The notes: generated by a model from the letters alone, not told the origin. Positions 33,255 through 44,519 are shown, counted from the stretch's first letter. The stretch: 64,000 nt of DNA from Dendrolimus kikuchii (GCA_019925095.2 CM034414.1:5934001-5998000); one strand, 5' to 3'. A program made the numbers and translations.

Positions 33255-33680
33255 CCCCATCCATTGCTTTTTGTCCCATCCTAAAGGCTGCTACCGCGTA
33301 TTTTACTCCGAATCCTTCGTTGTGCAGGCTGTCTGCCTTTGGAACTCTTTACCCATAGATGTAAGAAAAGCTAAATCACTTGCCATATTTAAAAAATCTG
33401 TCAAAAACAATTATCTTAGTTTGTAATAAAAAAAATCTATTCTTCTTAACTTAACTGTTTACTGTCCACATTGTACTGGTCTTCCTTTTTTTTAGTTCTT
33501 TTTAATTTAATTATACCTAGACATACGTTGTTAAAAGTATCCTCTCAGTCAGGTTGCCTGGAAGAGATCGCTTTAAGCGATAAGGCGGCCTTTTGTTTTG
33601 CCGTTAAATTATTGTAATTATCTATTCTGTAATTGTTTATTTGATAAACAATGAAGTGTTTTCTATTCTATTCTGTTCTA
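33255..33680 (+). pseudogene. CR1-like LINE 3' end
   Basis: The frame ends SFVVQAVCLWNSLPIDVRK and KNNYLSL stop. The 3' region carries the conserved GAGATCGCTTTAAGCGATAA hairpin and ends in TTCTA repeats. Confidence 0.75.
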
Positions 33681-33694
33681 CCGCGTTGGCTTCG

Positions 33695-33755
33695 CTCTTG
33701 GTGTTACAAATGTCTATAGGCTAACGGTAAAGGCTTTCCATGAGCTGGGCCTTGC
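33695..33755 (+). mobile_element. SINE-A 3' fragment
   Basis: TTGGTGTTACAAATGTCTAT followed by a CTTTCCATGAGCTGGGCC block. Confidence 0.55.
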
Positions 33756-33909
33756 GAAGCTGGTACACTGATTATTAAATCTGCACCGGTTGCTTACTAT
33801 AACGCTAACTTAGCGGCCTCTGTTATTGAGCAGATTAAGTCTTTTATTTATTTATTTTTTATTTGGTTCGTTTACAGTTACTAACTACACTATTACATTG
33901 TAGGAGACA

Positions 33910-34610
33910 AATTAAAAGTATAAAGATTGTGCCGCGACGATGGCAAGCGACCGGTCGGAATGTCGTTGGCACCTTGGAACATGGGACGCCTCTTAGAATG
34001 AGCGCAACGTGTGTCGATACGTTAGTGGCTTCCTATCTTCCAAATACAGCCGTCACTGCCGGTAGATCTGCCACACTTCAAGAAACCCGTTTTTATGCGT
34101 GGAGGAACGGAGAAAGAATACAATTTCCTGCGGCCGGGCGGCCTGTCATAAGAGGCGACTTAACAACCCAGAGCCAGGTGGCAGGGCATTTGCCCGACTG
34201 GATGGCTACCACCCCTAGTCTAAAGTATGTCGCCATAACAACCTTGAGTTGTTGTTGTTCCGGTATTAGTGACCAGGTTCCAGTCTCCTTTAAGAGAGCA
34301 GCACCGCATTTGTAGCAACTTTGGTGTTGCAAATGTCCATAGGCGATGGTAACCGCTTTCCATCAAGTGGGGTGTCTGCCTGTCTGCTAATCACCTGCAA
34401 AAAAAAACCCCTGTAACGCCGCAAATATGGATCCATCGGTGACGGATACATATTTGTGACTTCGGGGTTGAGACTTTGTGGCCATGGGGATGTGAGGCTT
34501 ATCAACTTTATCAAGGCCTTTCAAGGCGATTGAAAGAAGTCTCGCGTGGACAAAAGGCTGGCCGGCCAGCATTTTGGGAGCGTTCCCCGTCGACAACGAT
34601 GTGGACTACA
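33910..34610 (+). pseudogene. Retroelement ORF (PDG/WD family) split by SINE-A
   Basis: The left part matches CGACGATGGCAAGCGACCGG and ACGTTAGTGGCTTC of the 57017 copy. The right part (34414-34610) reads KYGSIGDGYIF, then a GVETLWPWG-like string. SINE-A at 34098-34408 sits between. Confidence 0.6.
34098..34408 (+). mobile_element. SINE-A, near full length
   Basis: Starts GTGGAGGAACGGAGAAAGAA, has GGCCGGGCGGCCTG and AAGAGGCGAC, and ends in an A run after ATCACCTGC. Nested in a retroelement ORF. Confidence 0.85.
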
Positions 34611-34859
34611 TATTTTACTTGTTAATATGTTTATAATAGTATTTAATTTTAAAGTTTTTTTTTGTAGTGTAATTTATTTATAATTTAGTTTATTTTTAAG
34701 TATTTAATTTAATTTATAATTTGCTTTTATTTTCATTACAAGCTTTTATTTAATTTGCAATGGATGTACCTATGTATGTATGTAAGTTCGGGTGGAATCT
34801 TGCAAGTTAAATTTGACCAACTTCCCGATTTCCGATTGAGCTGTAATTTTGCACGCATA

Positions 34860-35040
34860 TGTATATCGCGTGACAATGCAATAATATGGTACCATGGAGC
34901 AGATCTGATGATGGAGTCGTAGGAACCTCTGTACTAAACAAGATAGACCCGTCGTGTTTGGGCTCGTTTTACTTGTCATGACTAGCACTCTGTTGCTATA
35001 TGATATTCAGGATCTCAAAAGCTTGTATTTAAAAAACTTT
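34860..35040 (+). repeat. Dispersed repeat E
   Basis: Matches 54565-54760: ATATCGCGTGACAATGCAAT, GATGATGGAGTCG, ACTAAACAAGATAGACCCGT, AAAAGCTTGTATTTAAAAA. The sister copy runs into a CR1-like 3' end, so E is probably upstream sequence of such a LINE. Confidence 0.65.
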
Positions 35041-35396
35041 TTAAAAAACATTTTACTGTTTAAACTAAAATACGCTAATGGACTTATTAAAGTACAATAC
35101 TAAGATTAGTGTGTAACCTACAAACAAACATAGCTTAGGTTGAGAGTAAAAAAATAAGGATGCTTTACTTTGTTTTTTAACTTTGCTAAGTTTCTTATAC
35201 TGTAAAATTGTTTGAGGGATGGCCAGGTATTCTAAAAATGCTTGTCGAGTGTGAAGAGTTAGTGGATGACATACCTATACATGTAAGCCGTAAAGTTCTC
35301 TGATTAAAAGTATATACAAGACTGTCTGAACTTTTTTGTTTAATTCCTATTTGTCATTAAAGATATAAATACATATGTAAATAAGGTTTTCATTCA

Positions 35397-35640
35397 TTTG
35401 CCAAGTGGTAGGGCATTTGCCCGACTGGATGGCTACCACCCCTGGTCTAGAGTATTGTATGTCGCCATAAGAACCTTGAGTTGTGTTCCGGCATTAGTGA
35501 CCAGGTTCCAGTCTCCTTTAAGAGAGCAGCAGCGCACTTGTAGCACCTTTGGTGTTGCAAATGTCCGCGGTAACCGCTTTCCATCAAGTGGGCCGTCTGC
35601 TTGTCTGCTGAACTCCTCCAATAAAAAATAAATAAAAAAT
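35397..35640 (+). mobile_element. SINE-A copy
   Basis: From CCAAGTGGTAGGGCATTTGC to CTCCTCCAATAAAAAATAAA. It faces the reverse copy at 35724-35967. Confidence 0.8.
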
Positions 35641-35723
35641 CACCTGCACACAGATATGTATAGCTGAATCAATACTTAATTGATTTGAGTGTGAGCTCCC
35701 CTAATAAAAAATCCTGTAAATGG

Positions 35724-35967
35724 TTTTTTTTTATTTTTTTTTTATTGCAGGAGTTCAGCAGACAGTCAGATGGCCCACTTGATGGAAAGCGGTTACCATC
35801 GCCTATGGACATTTGAAACACAAAAGGTACTATAAATGCGCTGCTGCTCTTTTAAGGGAGACTGGAACCTGGCCACTAATGCCGGAACACAACTCAAGGT
35901 TGTTATGGCGACATACTTAAGACCAGGGGTGGTAGCCATCCAGTCGGGCAAATGCCCTACCACCTAG
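35724..35967 (-). mobile_element. SINE-A copy, inverted neighbour
   Basis: T run at left, then ATTGCAGGAGTTCAGCAGAC through to CCCTACCACCTAGC. 5'-truncated at the same block as its neighbour. Confidence 0.8.
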
Positions 35968-36930
35968 CAAAATTACGAATTTGATGCATGATAGACCCTA
36001 GCTAGATTTATATCGGCAATTTTAATATTGTGAGCAGCAACACTGCGCAAGAGCAGTCCATTCCAGTACTCAATCGGACGAGAGAACGCGCGGTCGCGAT
36101 GCGAACGAATATAACAAACAACGAAAACGAAAAATTAAAAATAAATTAAAACAAGCTCTATGGTCATTTTAGTTTAAAAAGAAAAAAGCTAAAATTCAAA
36201 TTTAGAACGAGTTATTAATCTATCATTCTATATGTAACACGTCTGACGCCTTCAAGGATGTGAATTTGATTTTGGTTTTTTATTTATTTTTAATTTTATT
36301 CTGTGGTATGTGGTCTTGTGCCGACTTTAAAAGTGGTATGTTCTGAGTTTGTGGTAGCTGTGGGATTTTGCAAAGTATACATATAAGGTAAGAAATCAAT
36401 AATAAATATAGACAGTTTTTTGCACTGCTACACTTGCATTATTGTTAGTGACTGTGTCCAAATGCGTTTTATTTACCTATAGCCTTAAAAATAGCGCGTT
36501 AACAAAAGCTAGATTAGTGTGTATATATATGAATTATCGGTTAATGTTTAACGTCATTAACAATGTCACATGTCATATATTGCATTAAAACCTTGACTAT
36601 ATCTGTATAATGTTTTTATTAGTGCGTTAGTTTTAGCATTACAACGTAGGTGTAGTAAAGACATTAGGAAAACAACAATAGTTATATATTATTTTTGGTT
36701 CTAATGAAATGTGTTCGAATCCTGCTTAGGAAGTTTTCTTGTTCAAAGTTGCATATTATATAAAATGAATTGCATATTAGATACAGCGAGCAAACCTGCA
36801 AATAGAAATTAAAGATGTATGAAACTCATTAACCTGTTTTGCATATACCTTCCTATACCTCCAAATAAAGATATGACTACATTGTACATTTTCAATATAA
36901 GCAATTTACGAATATATTAGGGGTAATATC
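35968..36930. other. AT-rich spacer, no gene seen
   Basis: No frame, RNA gene or recognised repeat. Confidence 0.45.
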
Positions 36931-36934
36931 AAGG

Positions 36935-37020
36935 ACCTTAATGGTCCTTAGGTACAACTACGAGGCAGATCTCAAACACCCAGACCAGAGTTAACCATGA
37001 ATAGCTCTTATATGAAACCA
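36935..37020 (-). mobile_element. SINE-B fragment
   Basis: The complement of GTCTGAGATCTGC-type sequence and the CCAGACCAGAG stretch resembles the SINE-B body. Confidence 0.4.
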
Positions 37021-37393
37021 AGAATAATAATTATAGTATAATTATTTCAATAATTATTGTAATGTTATTAGTTTCAATTTAGATTTAATTATAAGATGTG
37101 AAAATAGCACGCCTAATAAGGCAAAATGTATTGAGACAATTACCACAAAAAAACACCTATGTACACATACGTTTATAGCAATAAATGATTATTCTATTCT
37201 ATTCTAAGAATTGAACTCGAGGCTTCTACGTCAAATATTTGTGAGATAATATAAAATTCACAAATAATATAATATAATCATCATCTTATTAGAATAAAAC
37301 AATTTAACTGCAACTAGTAATTATAAATATTTATTTTTGAATTAAACTATACAATAAATTAAACTAAAAATAAACTATATATACAAACTAAAA

Positions 37394-37603
37394 TTAAAGT
37401 ATAAAATCTAGTTCTAGACCGCTGTCAGTCGGAAACGTGCCCAAAAGACTGGCCGCATTGCCTCTCTGAATGGCAATGCTGATGCGCTGTGCGAGGTATA
37501 AACCAGTCTTTTGGTCACGTGAGACATCCACCAGACTTTTGACTATGTCTCGATAAAGCTTGTGCGCCTCAGGCCCCCATAGTCCCAGGGTCTCGGCCTG
37601 CAA
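37394..37603 (-). pseudogene. Retroelement ORF tail (PDG/WD family), best preserved
   Basis: Open frame with ETLGLWGPEAHKLYRDI, VDVSRDQKTGLYLAQRIS, IQRGNAASLLGTFPTDSG and a stop. No start or upstream domain, so it is a truncated 3' end. Confidence 0.7.
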
Positions 37604-37674
37604 CTCAGATGTACAATTTCAAAACCCAGCAATAGACATTATTTTTTAAATGAACGTTTGTGCATTTACTGCCT

Positions 37675-38060
37675 TACACCTGGTTCCTATATTCAAGAAC
37701 CGTTCATTTGCCTGGCTGTCGGTTGCCATTTGACATGACTTCCATAACTTCCATACAATGAATGTGAATATTCTACAAGTGGTAAGGCAAGTGAATGATT
37801 AGTAAGAAATAGGAACTGGCCAATAAAAGACATAAACGTCATACAAACAATGTCAAATTTCCGTCAACGGTAAAGGGAGATAATAATATAATTAGCAAGA
37901 TATAGAAACCCGCTTCAATTAATTGTTGTATTTGGACAAGGACCTCACAGAAATATTGTCAATTTTCTACTAATGGTATGTTAAAAGAATAAATAGTAAG
38001 ATAAAGGAACTGGCTATTAAAAGACATAACCGCCATACAAGTGTACATAATTAGTACATT
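37675..38060. mobile_element. Cluster of palindromic MITE arms
   Basis: TGGTTCCTATATTCAAGAAC, GGTAAGGCAAGTGAATGATT, and further TAGAAACC and AGGAACTGGC ends. At least two partial copies of the 31036 family are mixed. Confidence 0.55.
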
Positions 38061-38114
38061 AATATATTAAACGTATGGTCACTGACCATTATTGGTATAT
38101 TAAATAAAAATTAC

Positions 38115-38215
38115 ATACATACATAACTTCACGCCAGTTCCCTTTCGGGGTAGGCACCATCAAAAGAGTGCCATTTAGGCTTATTCTTACACACCTCACT
38201 TGCCTCTTTGACAAA
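38115..38215 (-). mobile_element. LINE-C 3' end, truncated
   Basis: Complement of the LINE-C terminus: CATACATACATAACTTCACG and CCATTTAGGCTTATTCTTAC. Confidence 0.75.
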
Positions 38216-38340
38216 TAAAAATTGTTGCATTAAATGAATGTATCTATTGTTCGTATATATATTTATAATATCATCGTATATCTAATTATATATGTATATC
38301 TGTATGTATATATGTATATCTGTATATATAAGTAGATAGT

Positions 38341-38420
38341 ACGGAACGGAGAAAGAATACAATTTCCTGCGGCCGGGCGGCCTGTCGTAAGAGGCGTCAG
38401 AACAACCCCCAGCCAGGTGG

Positions 38421-38422
<2 letters not shown>
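38341..38422 (+). mobile_element. SINE-A 5' fragment
   Basis: ACGGAACGGAGAAAGAATAC through GGCCGGGCGGCCTGTCG to AGCCAGGTGGTA, where it breaks into a TA repeat. Confidence 0.75.

Positions 38423-38476
<54 letters not shown>
38423..38476. repeat. TA dinucleotide repeat
   Basis: About 25 TA units. Confidence 0.95.
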
Positions 38477-38479
<3 letters not shown>

Positions 38480-38499
38480 TTATTTTTTTGTAATACACC

Positions 38500-38687
38500 A
38501 CCAAAAATCTTATATTGAAATTTCGTTTAAAATCTCCTTAGACACCGGGTTGCCTGGAAGAGATCGCTATAAGCGATAAGGCCGCCCATTGTTCTAATGC
38601 AAATGTATCCATATCAATTGTCTAGATTTAAGTTTATTGTGAACAATAAAGAGTTTTCATTCATTCATTCATTTCATTCATTCATTA
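38500..38687 (+). mobile_element. CR1-like LINE 3' end
   Basis: TTAGACACCGGGTTGCCTGG, hairpin GATCGCTATAAGCGATAAGG, GTGAACAATAAAGAG and an ATTC repeat. Same terminus as 14055-14760. Confidence 0.75.
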
Positions 38688-39075
38688 GGTAACGGAGGTC
38701 CAGGACGGTAATGTGGACATGGATAGGGAACGTAGGGCGTTTTCAGTCCGGGCAAACATGTTGGCCCGCAGATTTGCTCGGTGTACAGAGACGGTTGTTT
38801 AAGGCTTATTGATTAAATTAAATATACCCAAAGAGATTACAATGCCATACGAGTCCAATACAATCATTCCCTCAGGGTGTTGTTGAGGCGACCGCGTTTC
38901 TGCAGTGCGTCGGCTATGTTCGCCAAAGCACACATGGCTTTAATACTTTATGACGTAAAAAAACAGCGTCGTTACTGAGCAGATTGCGTGGTAGCAGCAA
39001 CAGCATCCTGAAGGGAATAGCTGATAAATTGGACTACCCACTGATTTGGTCCTTCATTAAGAGGAGTTAATCAGT
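38688..39075 (+). pseudogene. LINE RT fragment, decayed
   Basis: Frames read EVQDGNVDMDRERRAFSVRA and NMLARRFARCTETVV, then shifted pieces ending with ILKGIADKLDYPL. This is a common lepidopteran LINE C-terminal region; several shifts. Confidence 0.65.
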
Positions 39076-39134
39076 GCTAGTCATTAATTACTAACATAGA
39101 CATAAGGAAAAACACTAATTACTAATAACATTAT

Positions 39135-39695
39135 TGTGTGTAGGTAAACTTCTAGGCGCTAAGAACCTCAGCCAGAAGGCCCAGCTCGCCGTACACAACG
39201 CGGTGCTGGTACCTACGCTCACGTATGGAAGCGAGAGTTGGGTATGGAAGAGGGAGCATGAAAGTAGAGTAAACGCGGTCGAGATGCGAGCACTGCGCAA
39301 AATCTGCGGAGTGACGCTTGCGGACCGCGTTCGTAATACCGAAGTAAGAAAGAGAGTTGGTCTGAAAGAGAGTGTCGGGGTGAAGGTAAGGAAAGGAATG
39401 CTCCGGTGGTTCGGACATGTAGAAAGAATGCATGATGAAAGAATGAATAAACAGATATACAATGCAAAATTGGATGGATGCAGAAGTCGTGGAAGGCCAC
39501 GACACACTTTCCATGATCAAATTGATCGTGTACTAGCAGAAGGTGATGTTAGGAGCCTTAAGAACAGACGAGCGTGCATGACAAGAGTCATGAATGTCAA
39601 AGAAGCAAGTGAGGTGTGTAAGAATAAGCCTAAATGGCGCTCTGTTGTTCGTGCCTACCCCGCAAGGGAACTGGCGTGAAGTTATGTATGTATGT
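39135..39695 (+). pseudogene. LINE-C 3' end, longest copy
   Basis: A 181-residue frame with LLGAKNLSQKAQLAVHNAVL, LTYGSESWVWKREHESRVNA, VRKGMLRWFGHVERMHDER and SRGRPRHTFHDQIDRVL to the stop. It is the C-terminal end of a non-LTR RT protein. The 3' end is GAACTGGCGTGAAGT then TATG repeats. 5'-truncated: no catalytic RT motif remains. Confidence 0.8.
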
Positions 39696-39891
39696 ATTAT
39701 TGTGTGTATTTTTGTGTATATACGTATTAGACTGTGTATTTGTGTGTGTGTATTTGTATTGGACTGTGTTGTCTTTAAATAAATAAATAATTACAATAAT
39801 GTAATGTCAATTTTCTACTACTGATTTTCTACCAGGTAACAGAATGAGTAGAAGACATAGAAACTCGATCCCAGGAATCAGATTCAGCTCA

Positions 39892-40274
39892 TCTATAATA
39901 TTACTAAATTCTAAAAACACCGTGTCTGTACATTAAAGCTATTTAAAAAAAACAACGGGAATACACTATATAAACGATGCATTTTCTTTGGATTTCTTGC
40001 CTGCTTGTTCAGGATTCACGTAAAAATTACTCGGCCGATTTCGATGCGGTTTATACTGGTCGATAACAAATTCCTAGACTTAAAACCTGCGCTAATTTTT
40101 ATCCTGGGAATCTCGCTGAAATTTTTGTGGGACTGATTTAAAATGGCCAGATTGAAAAAAAAACATTGAATTCCAATGCAATTTTTTCACTGATCGATAG
40201 CAAATTTTATGTGTTACTTTTTATCCCGCGGGAATTTCAAGTCAAGCGTGGACGAATTCGCGGGCATATCCTAG
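39892..40274 (+). mobile_element. Non-autonomous Helitron
   Basis: TCTATAATATTACTAAATTC after A; end GACGAATTCGCGGGC hairpin remnant, then CTAG before T. Confidence 0.75.
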
Positions 40275-40552
40275 TATGACGTATTATAATTACACGGAAA
40301 ACACTTCGGGCCAAATATAATAATGAAAATCATAAATCTGTACAAATAACCAACCAAAAGTGTATTTATGTTAATAGCTCATTGTAAAAACAATACTGGT
40401 TATACAACAGTTGACCTTTACGACCGAGTGAAGCCTTCCAAGTGCGACTATTAATGGGCAATGCAACAAGTTCGCTCTGACACGCGGCTCTACTCGCCTG
40501 GAAACCTTTTTGTACCGATTACACTGTAAACACTACACTACTACACTTTTTA

Positions 40553-40853
40553 TCCGTGCAGGAACGGAGAAAGAATACAATTTCCTGCGGCCGGGCGGCC
40601 TGTCGTAAGAGGCGACAAAACAACCCACAGGCATTTGCCCGACTGGATGGCTACCACCCCTGGTCTAAAGTATGTCGCCATAACAACCTTGAGTTGTGTT
40701 CCGGCATTAGTGATCAGGTTCCAGTCTCCTTTAAGAGAGCAGCAGCGAATTTGTAGCACCTTTGGTGTTGTAAATGTCCATAGGCGATGGTAACGGCTTT
40801 CCATTAAGTGGGCCGTCTGCCAGTCTGCTGATCCCCTGCAATTAAAAAAAAAT
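40553..40853 (+). mobile_element. SINE-A, near full length
   Basis: Starts GTGCAGGAACGGAGAAAGAA, ends ATCCCCTGCAATTAAAAAAA. An internal deletion removes the GCCAGGTGGTAGG block before GCATTTGCCCG. Confidence 0.85.
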
Positions 40854-40936
40854 TACCATTGTCGTGTTGTTTACGGTTGAGAGCTTAGACGGTGATTCAA
40901 GCCATGAGCCTAGATATAGTGTCTACGCCATTTTTT

Positions 40937-41030
40937 TTATGTTTGCTTATAGGCAAACTGGCAAACGGGTCCACTTGATGGCAAGTGTCTACCGTCGCCC
41001 ATGGACATCTGCAACACTAAGGAAGCCGCT
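40937..41030 (-). mobile_element. SINE-A-related 3' fragment
   Basis: GTTTGCTTATAGGCAAACTG then CACTTGATGGCAAGTG and CATGGACATCTGCAACAC; sister of 27910-28005. Confidence 0.6.
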
Positions 41031-41034
41031 GCGT

Positions 41035-41140
41035 TGCCTACCTGGTTGAGACTCTACCCCTCTTTGAATAGCCCCATATTGTAGCGCTCTGGGAATGTAA
41101 GATTCCACAGCTTGCTCGTGTATGGCATAAAGAAGTATTT
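41035..41140 (-). pseudogene. LINE RT C-terminal scrap
   Basis: The minus strand reads YFFMPYTSKLWNLTFPERYN then MGLFKEG, resembling the conserved last residues of jockey/CR1-type RTs. Confidence 0.4.
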
Positions 41141-41787
41141 TTTATTACATTCAAAATGAAATATGATTAAAAGAATAAAAACCCTAAGTAAAATATCGAT
41201 ATGTGCAATTATGGTAGTGTAAGCGCCATTTATTCCATTCGTTCGTTCCTTCCCATTCCATACCCAAAACCTCCCCCCTCTACCCTTTTTCCGCCAAAAA
41301 CGAGACGTTGCCAAATCCGCTCGCTACGCACGTACACGCACTAAAAATTTCTACTCAAAAATATTTAAAAATACAATCTCAAAATCAATCCATCCGCGCC
41401 GCGCCACGTATAAAACTTTAATATATTAAACTTAGAAGATGTAAGAGTGTTTATACTGGTGCCTGCTCATAGCTATCGAAGGACTCGACAAATTTGTGCA
41501 ACGTGCGTACCCTTTTACCTCACAGGCAGTATAAAACATAAACCTAAGCCTAATTATTAAAATAAAATAATATCATATCACTTGAGTGCACGACGTGTAA
41601 CTGTCCATCCTTTTCTTTCCTACACAATACCTATGTTCGAGCCAAATATACCTCGCTTACAGGTCAGAAGAAATACATGGCAAGAAAGGAAAAAGTGAAA
41701 TATTGACTAAATTGTGTGGTGATGCATATAATATAATCAATTATAATCAGACTTTATAACACTGACCATAAAATATATAATATAGAA
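41141..41787. other. Spacer, no gene seen
   Basis: Nothing recognised. Confidence 0.4.
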
Positions 41788-41925
41788 TAGAATAGAATTT
41801 CTATTCTAGAATATACTTTATTGTACAAAAATGCAACATAAAATCAAGAACATTAATATACAAGTACAATCGGCGGTCTTATCGCCCATAGCGATTTCTT
41901 CCAGACAACCATTCGATGGAGTATA
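41788..41925 (-). mobile_element. CR1-like LINE 3' end
   Basis: Complement has the GCGATAAGACCGCCGATTG block and ends in TTCTA-type repeats at the left. Confidence 0.65.
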
Positions 41926-41997
41926 GAAGGACAACAAAAGTCGGTAGTTGCTAATCCAGCACTTGTGCAATAATTTAGTTTATTCATAATATATATT

Positions 41998-42295
41998 CAA
42001 GGGCAGACGCCATAGTCCCCATATTCCCAGACCCCCAGTACCACTAGCAGTTCACCCCAATAGCCCCGGTACTTTTTGTCCTCATTTACCACAATAGTTC
42101 TACACTGGCCGGCGCTTGTCCTTGGGTGCATTACTATATGGTGTAGACAGGGATAATCGGCGGTCAGTGTCACGCCACATTTACATTAAATTTGTCAAAG
42201 GGCCTCTACGTGTTGGCCTTTCCATGGCCCCACGCAAGCCCTCCAAATGTCCGGGCCATTTTTATGGCCCGTGGTTTTCCAAGACATATATAATT
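41998..42295 (-). repeat. Dispersed repeat D
   Basis: Second copy of 30580-30890. Confidence 0.6.
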
Positions 42296-42309
42296 CATAA
42301 TAAAATATG

Positions 42310-42311
<2 letters not shown>

Positions 42312-42401
<90 letters not shown>

Positions 42402-42402
42402 A
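42312..42402. repeat. TA repeat with TACATA interruptions
   Basis: About 90 bp of TA, interrupted twice by a C. Confidence 0.95.
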
Positions 42403-42520
42403 GAGTTATGAATGTCAAAGAAGCAAGTGAGGTGTGTAAGAATAAGCCTAAATGGCACTCTGTTGTTCGTGCCTACCCCGCAAGGGAACTGGCGTGAAGT
42501 TATGTATGTATGTATGTATA
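42403..42520 (+). mobile_element. LINE-C 3' end, truncated
   Basis: AGAGTTATGAATGTCAAAGA through GAACTGGCGTGAAGT and five TATG units. Joined directly to the TA repeat. Confidence 0.8.
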
Positions 42521-42654
42521 TTATATACATACAAAAGTATATATATACAACAACATAGAAAACTGTGTCGCCGTGTAAAATATTTGAAGGAGATCCGCTG
42601 CATTCCTTTTGTGTCGCTCATATTTCAGTCCATTAATTGTGCTCAAGATTTTGT

Positions 42655-43075
42655 TATATTGTCACCCCTGTTTCCCATTGGGGTAGGCAGAGAAGATGGA
42701 TATCCAGCTGCTACGACCCTGACAAACAGTTTTCGCTTCATCAACTTTCATTAATCTTTTTATACATACACGCTTATTTAAACTGCTTTTTATGTGACCT
42801 TTCTTCAAAATATCTTCAATTTTATCATGGTTAGTATGTCTCGATCTACCGGCACCGACTCTGCCACTCGCATTGTTGTCATATACTTATTTTGTGATTC
42901 TGCTTTCATTCATTGTCTCTACATGCCCAAACCACCTTAACTTTCCTTTTTCAACTCTTGTCACTTCGTCTTCTTTCAATCCACAACGCTCTTTTATTAC
43001 ACTGTTTCGTATTATATCACTTACATTAACTTTACATATACTTCTAGAAGTTCTTTAAAGCTCTCTTTAAATTAA
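42655..43075 (-). pseudogene. LINE RT C-terminal end, antisense
   Basis: The minus strand gives SVIKERCGLKEDEVTRVEKG, KLRWFGHVETMNESRITK and ISIFSAYPNGKQG across shifts. Related to, but distinct from, LINE-C. Confidence 0.65.
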
Positions 43076-43395
43076 ACCAAATCGTAAACATAGAGATTTC
43101 AAAATGTCTGTCACTTTAAACATCGGAAGCTGAATCTAGGAACTCTGGGTCTGTCCCGCTTGAGTCAGGGGATTTGTTAGGTTGTGCAGGATGAACTTAT
43201 TATATTTAATAATAGAAGTCTAGGGTGAAGACGTGTATGAAATTTAAAGGCTGAACAGACACAAGCAAGTATTGCCAACAACATATTACAATCGTTACAA
43301 TTAAAAATCAAATAAATTACCGCGTCTAAAACCGTTAAAACGTTTTGTTTATACTAGTCACGAAAACAAGAAAATACAACATATCATAAACTATC
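43076..43395. other. Spacer, no gene seen
   Basis: No supported frame. Confidence 0.4.
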
Positions 43396-43399
43396 TAAC

Positions 43400-44475
43400 A
43401 GGATCTTGAGACTCTACGTAGAGTTCTCAAAACGCCTGATGTTGGAATCGTGGGGTGCTACACTCAGTTTCTATAACGAACTCTTAAAATGCCTGATGCT
43501 TGAGACGTAATGTGATGAGGCATGAACTTCTAAAAAGGGCTTTCAAAACACCTGATATTTGAAAACTGGAGATCTGATGTCACGAACCTCTATGAAAAAC
43601 ACTCGAAATGCCTGTTGCTTCAGCAGTGGTGTGTTGGGGCAATAAACTTCTATAAAGAGTTCTTAGAACATCTGACTCGTGACCACTCTTGACAGGCTTT
43701 GAGGTAGTGTACGTCTGTAAAGTGCTCTCAAAATAAATGCCTTAATGCCTTAAGTCTAAGCCGTGGTGTGCGGAAGCCAGGAGCCTGTATAAAGAGCTTT
43801 CAAAAAATCTGACGATTGACCAGTGAGGGTTTGATGACGTGATAATCTACAAAGAACTTTTAAAATGCCTGATGCTTGAGCAGTGGTATTTTGAGACAAT
43901 AAACATCTGTAAAGATCTCTTAGAACGCCTGACTCTTAACCAATGAGGCTCTGAGATAATAAACGTCTATAAAGTGCTATCGAAATAATTCCTGATGTCT
44001 AAACCATGGTGTGTGGAAGCCACGAGCCTCTATAAAAAGCTTTGGAAAAGCCTAACGATTGCACAGTGGGGGGTCTGATGTCGTGAACCTCCATAAAGAG
44101 CTCTCAAAATGCCTGATGCTTGAGCAGTGGTGTGTTGAAGCAATAAACATCTATTAAGATCTCTTAGTACGCCTGAGTCTTGACCAGTGAGGCTCTGAGG
44201 TAATAAACTTCTATAAAGAATTTTCAAAATAATGCCTGATGTTTGAGCAGTGGTGTGTGGAAGTCAACCTATAGAGAGTCGTGAACCTCTATTGAGAGCT
44301 CTCAAAAGCCTGACATCTGAGTCGTGGTGCGTGGAGGCCAAGAGCTTCTATAAAGAGTATTAAAAAATGTAATGGTTGAAGTAAGTATATAAGCCACTAT
44401 GAAAAGGCCTCAAAATAACGCTTGACGTTTGAACCCTGGTAAATTGAAGCCATGTGTCGCTATAAAGTGCCGAAC
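43400..44475. repeat. 60-bp minisatellite with 4-unit higher-order period
   Basis: About 17 diverged units of 57-74 bp, each starting near CCTGATG or CCTGACT and ending near CTATAAAGAGCTCTCAAAAT. Unit starts: 43435, 43492, 43551, 43611, 43671, 43740, 43808, 43868, 43928, 43991, 44051, 44112, 44172, 44235, 44308 and two weaker ones. Every fourth unit is most alike (43611/43868/44112; 43671/43928/44172; 43808/44051), giving a period of about 244-257 bp. No gene is carried. Confidence 0.88.
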
Positions 44476-44519
44476 TACCCATTAAACCTAAACCTGAACA
44501 ATCAAGAACACTGACACCT

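Noticed and set aside
42195..42530. Frames rich in Tyr-Ile repeats, also at 54610-55076
   Set aside because: Translations of TA microsatellites.
43400..44475. CRISPR array
   Set aside because: Units are contiguous diverged tandem repeats without fixed repeats and unique spacers, and the host is a eukaryote.
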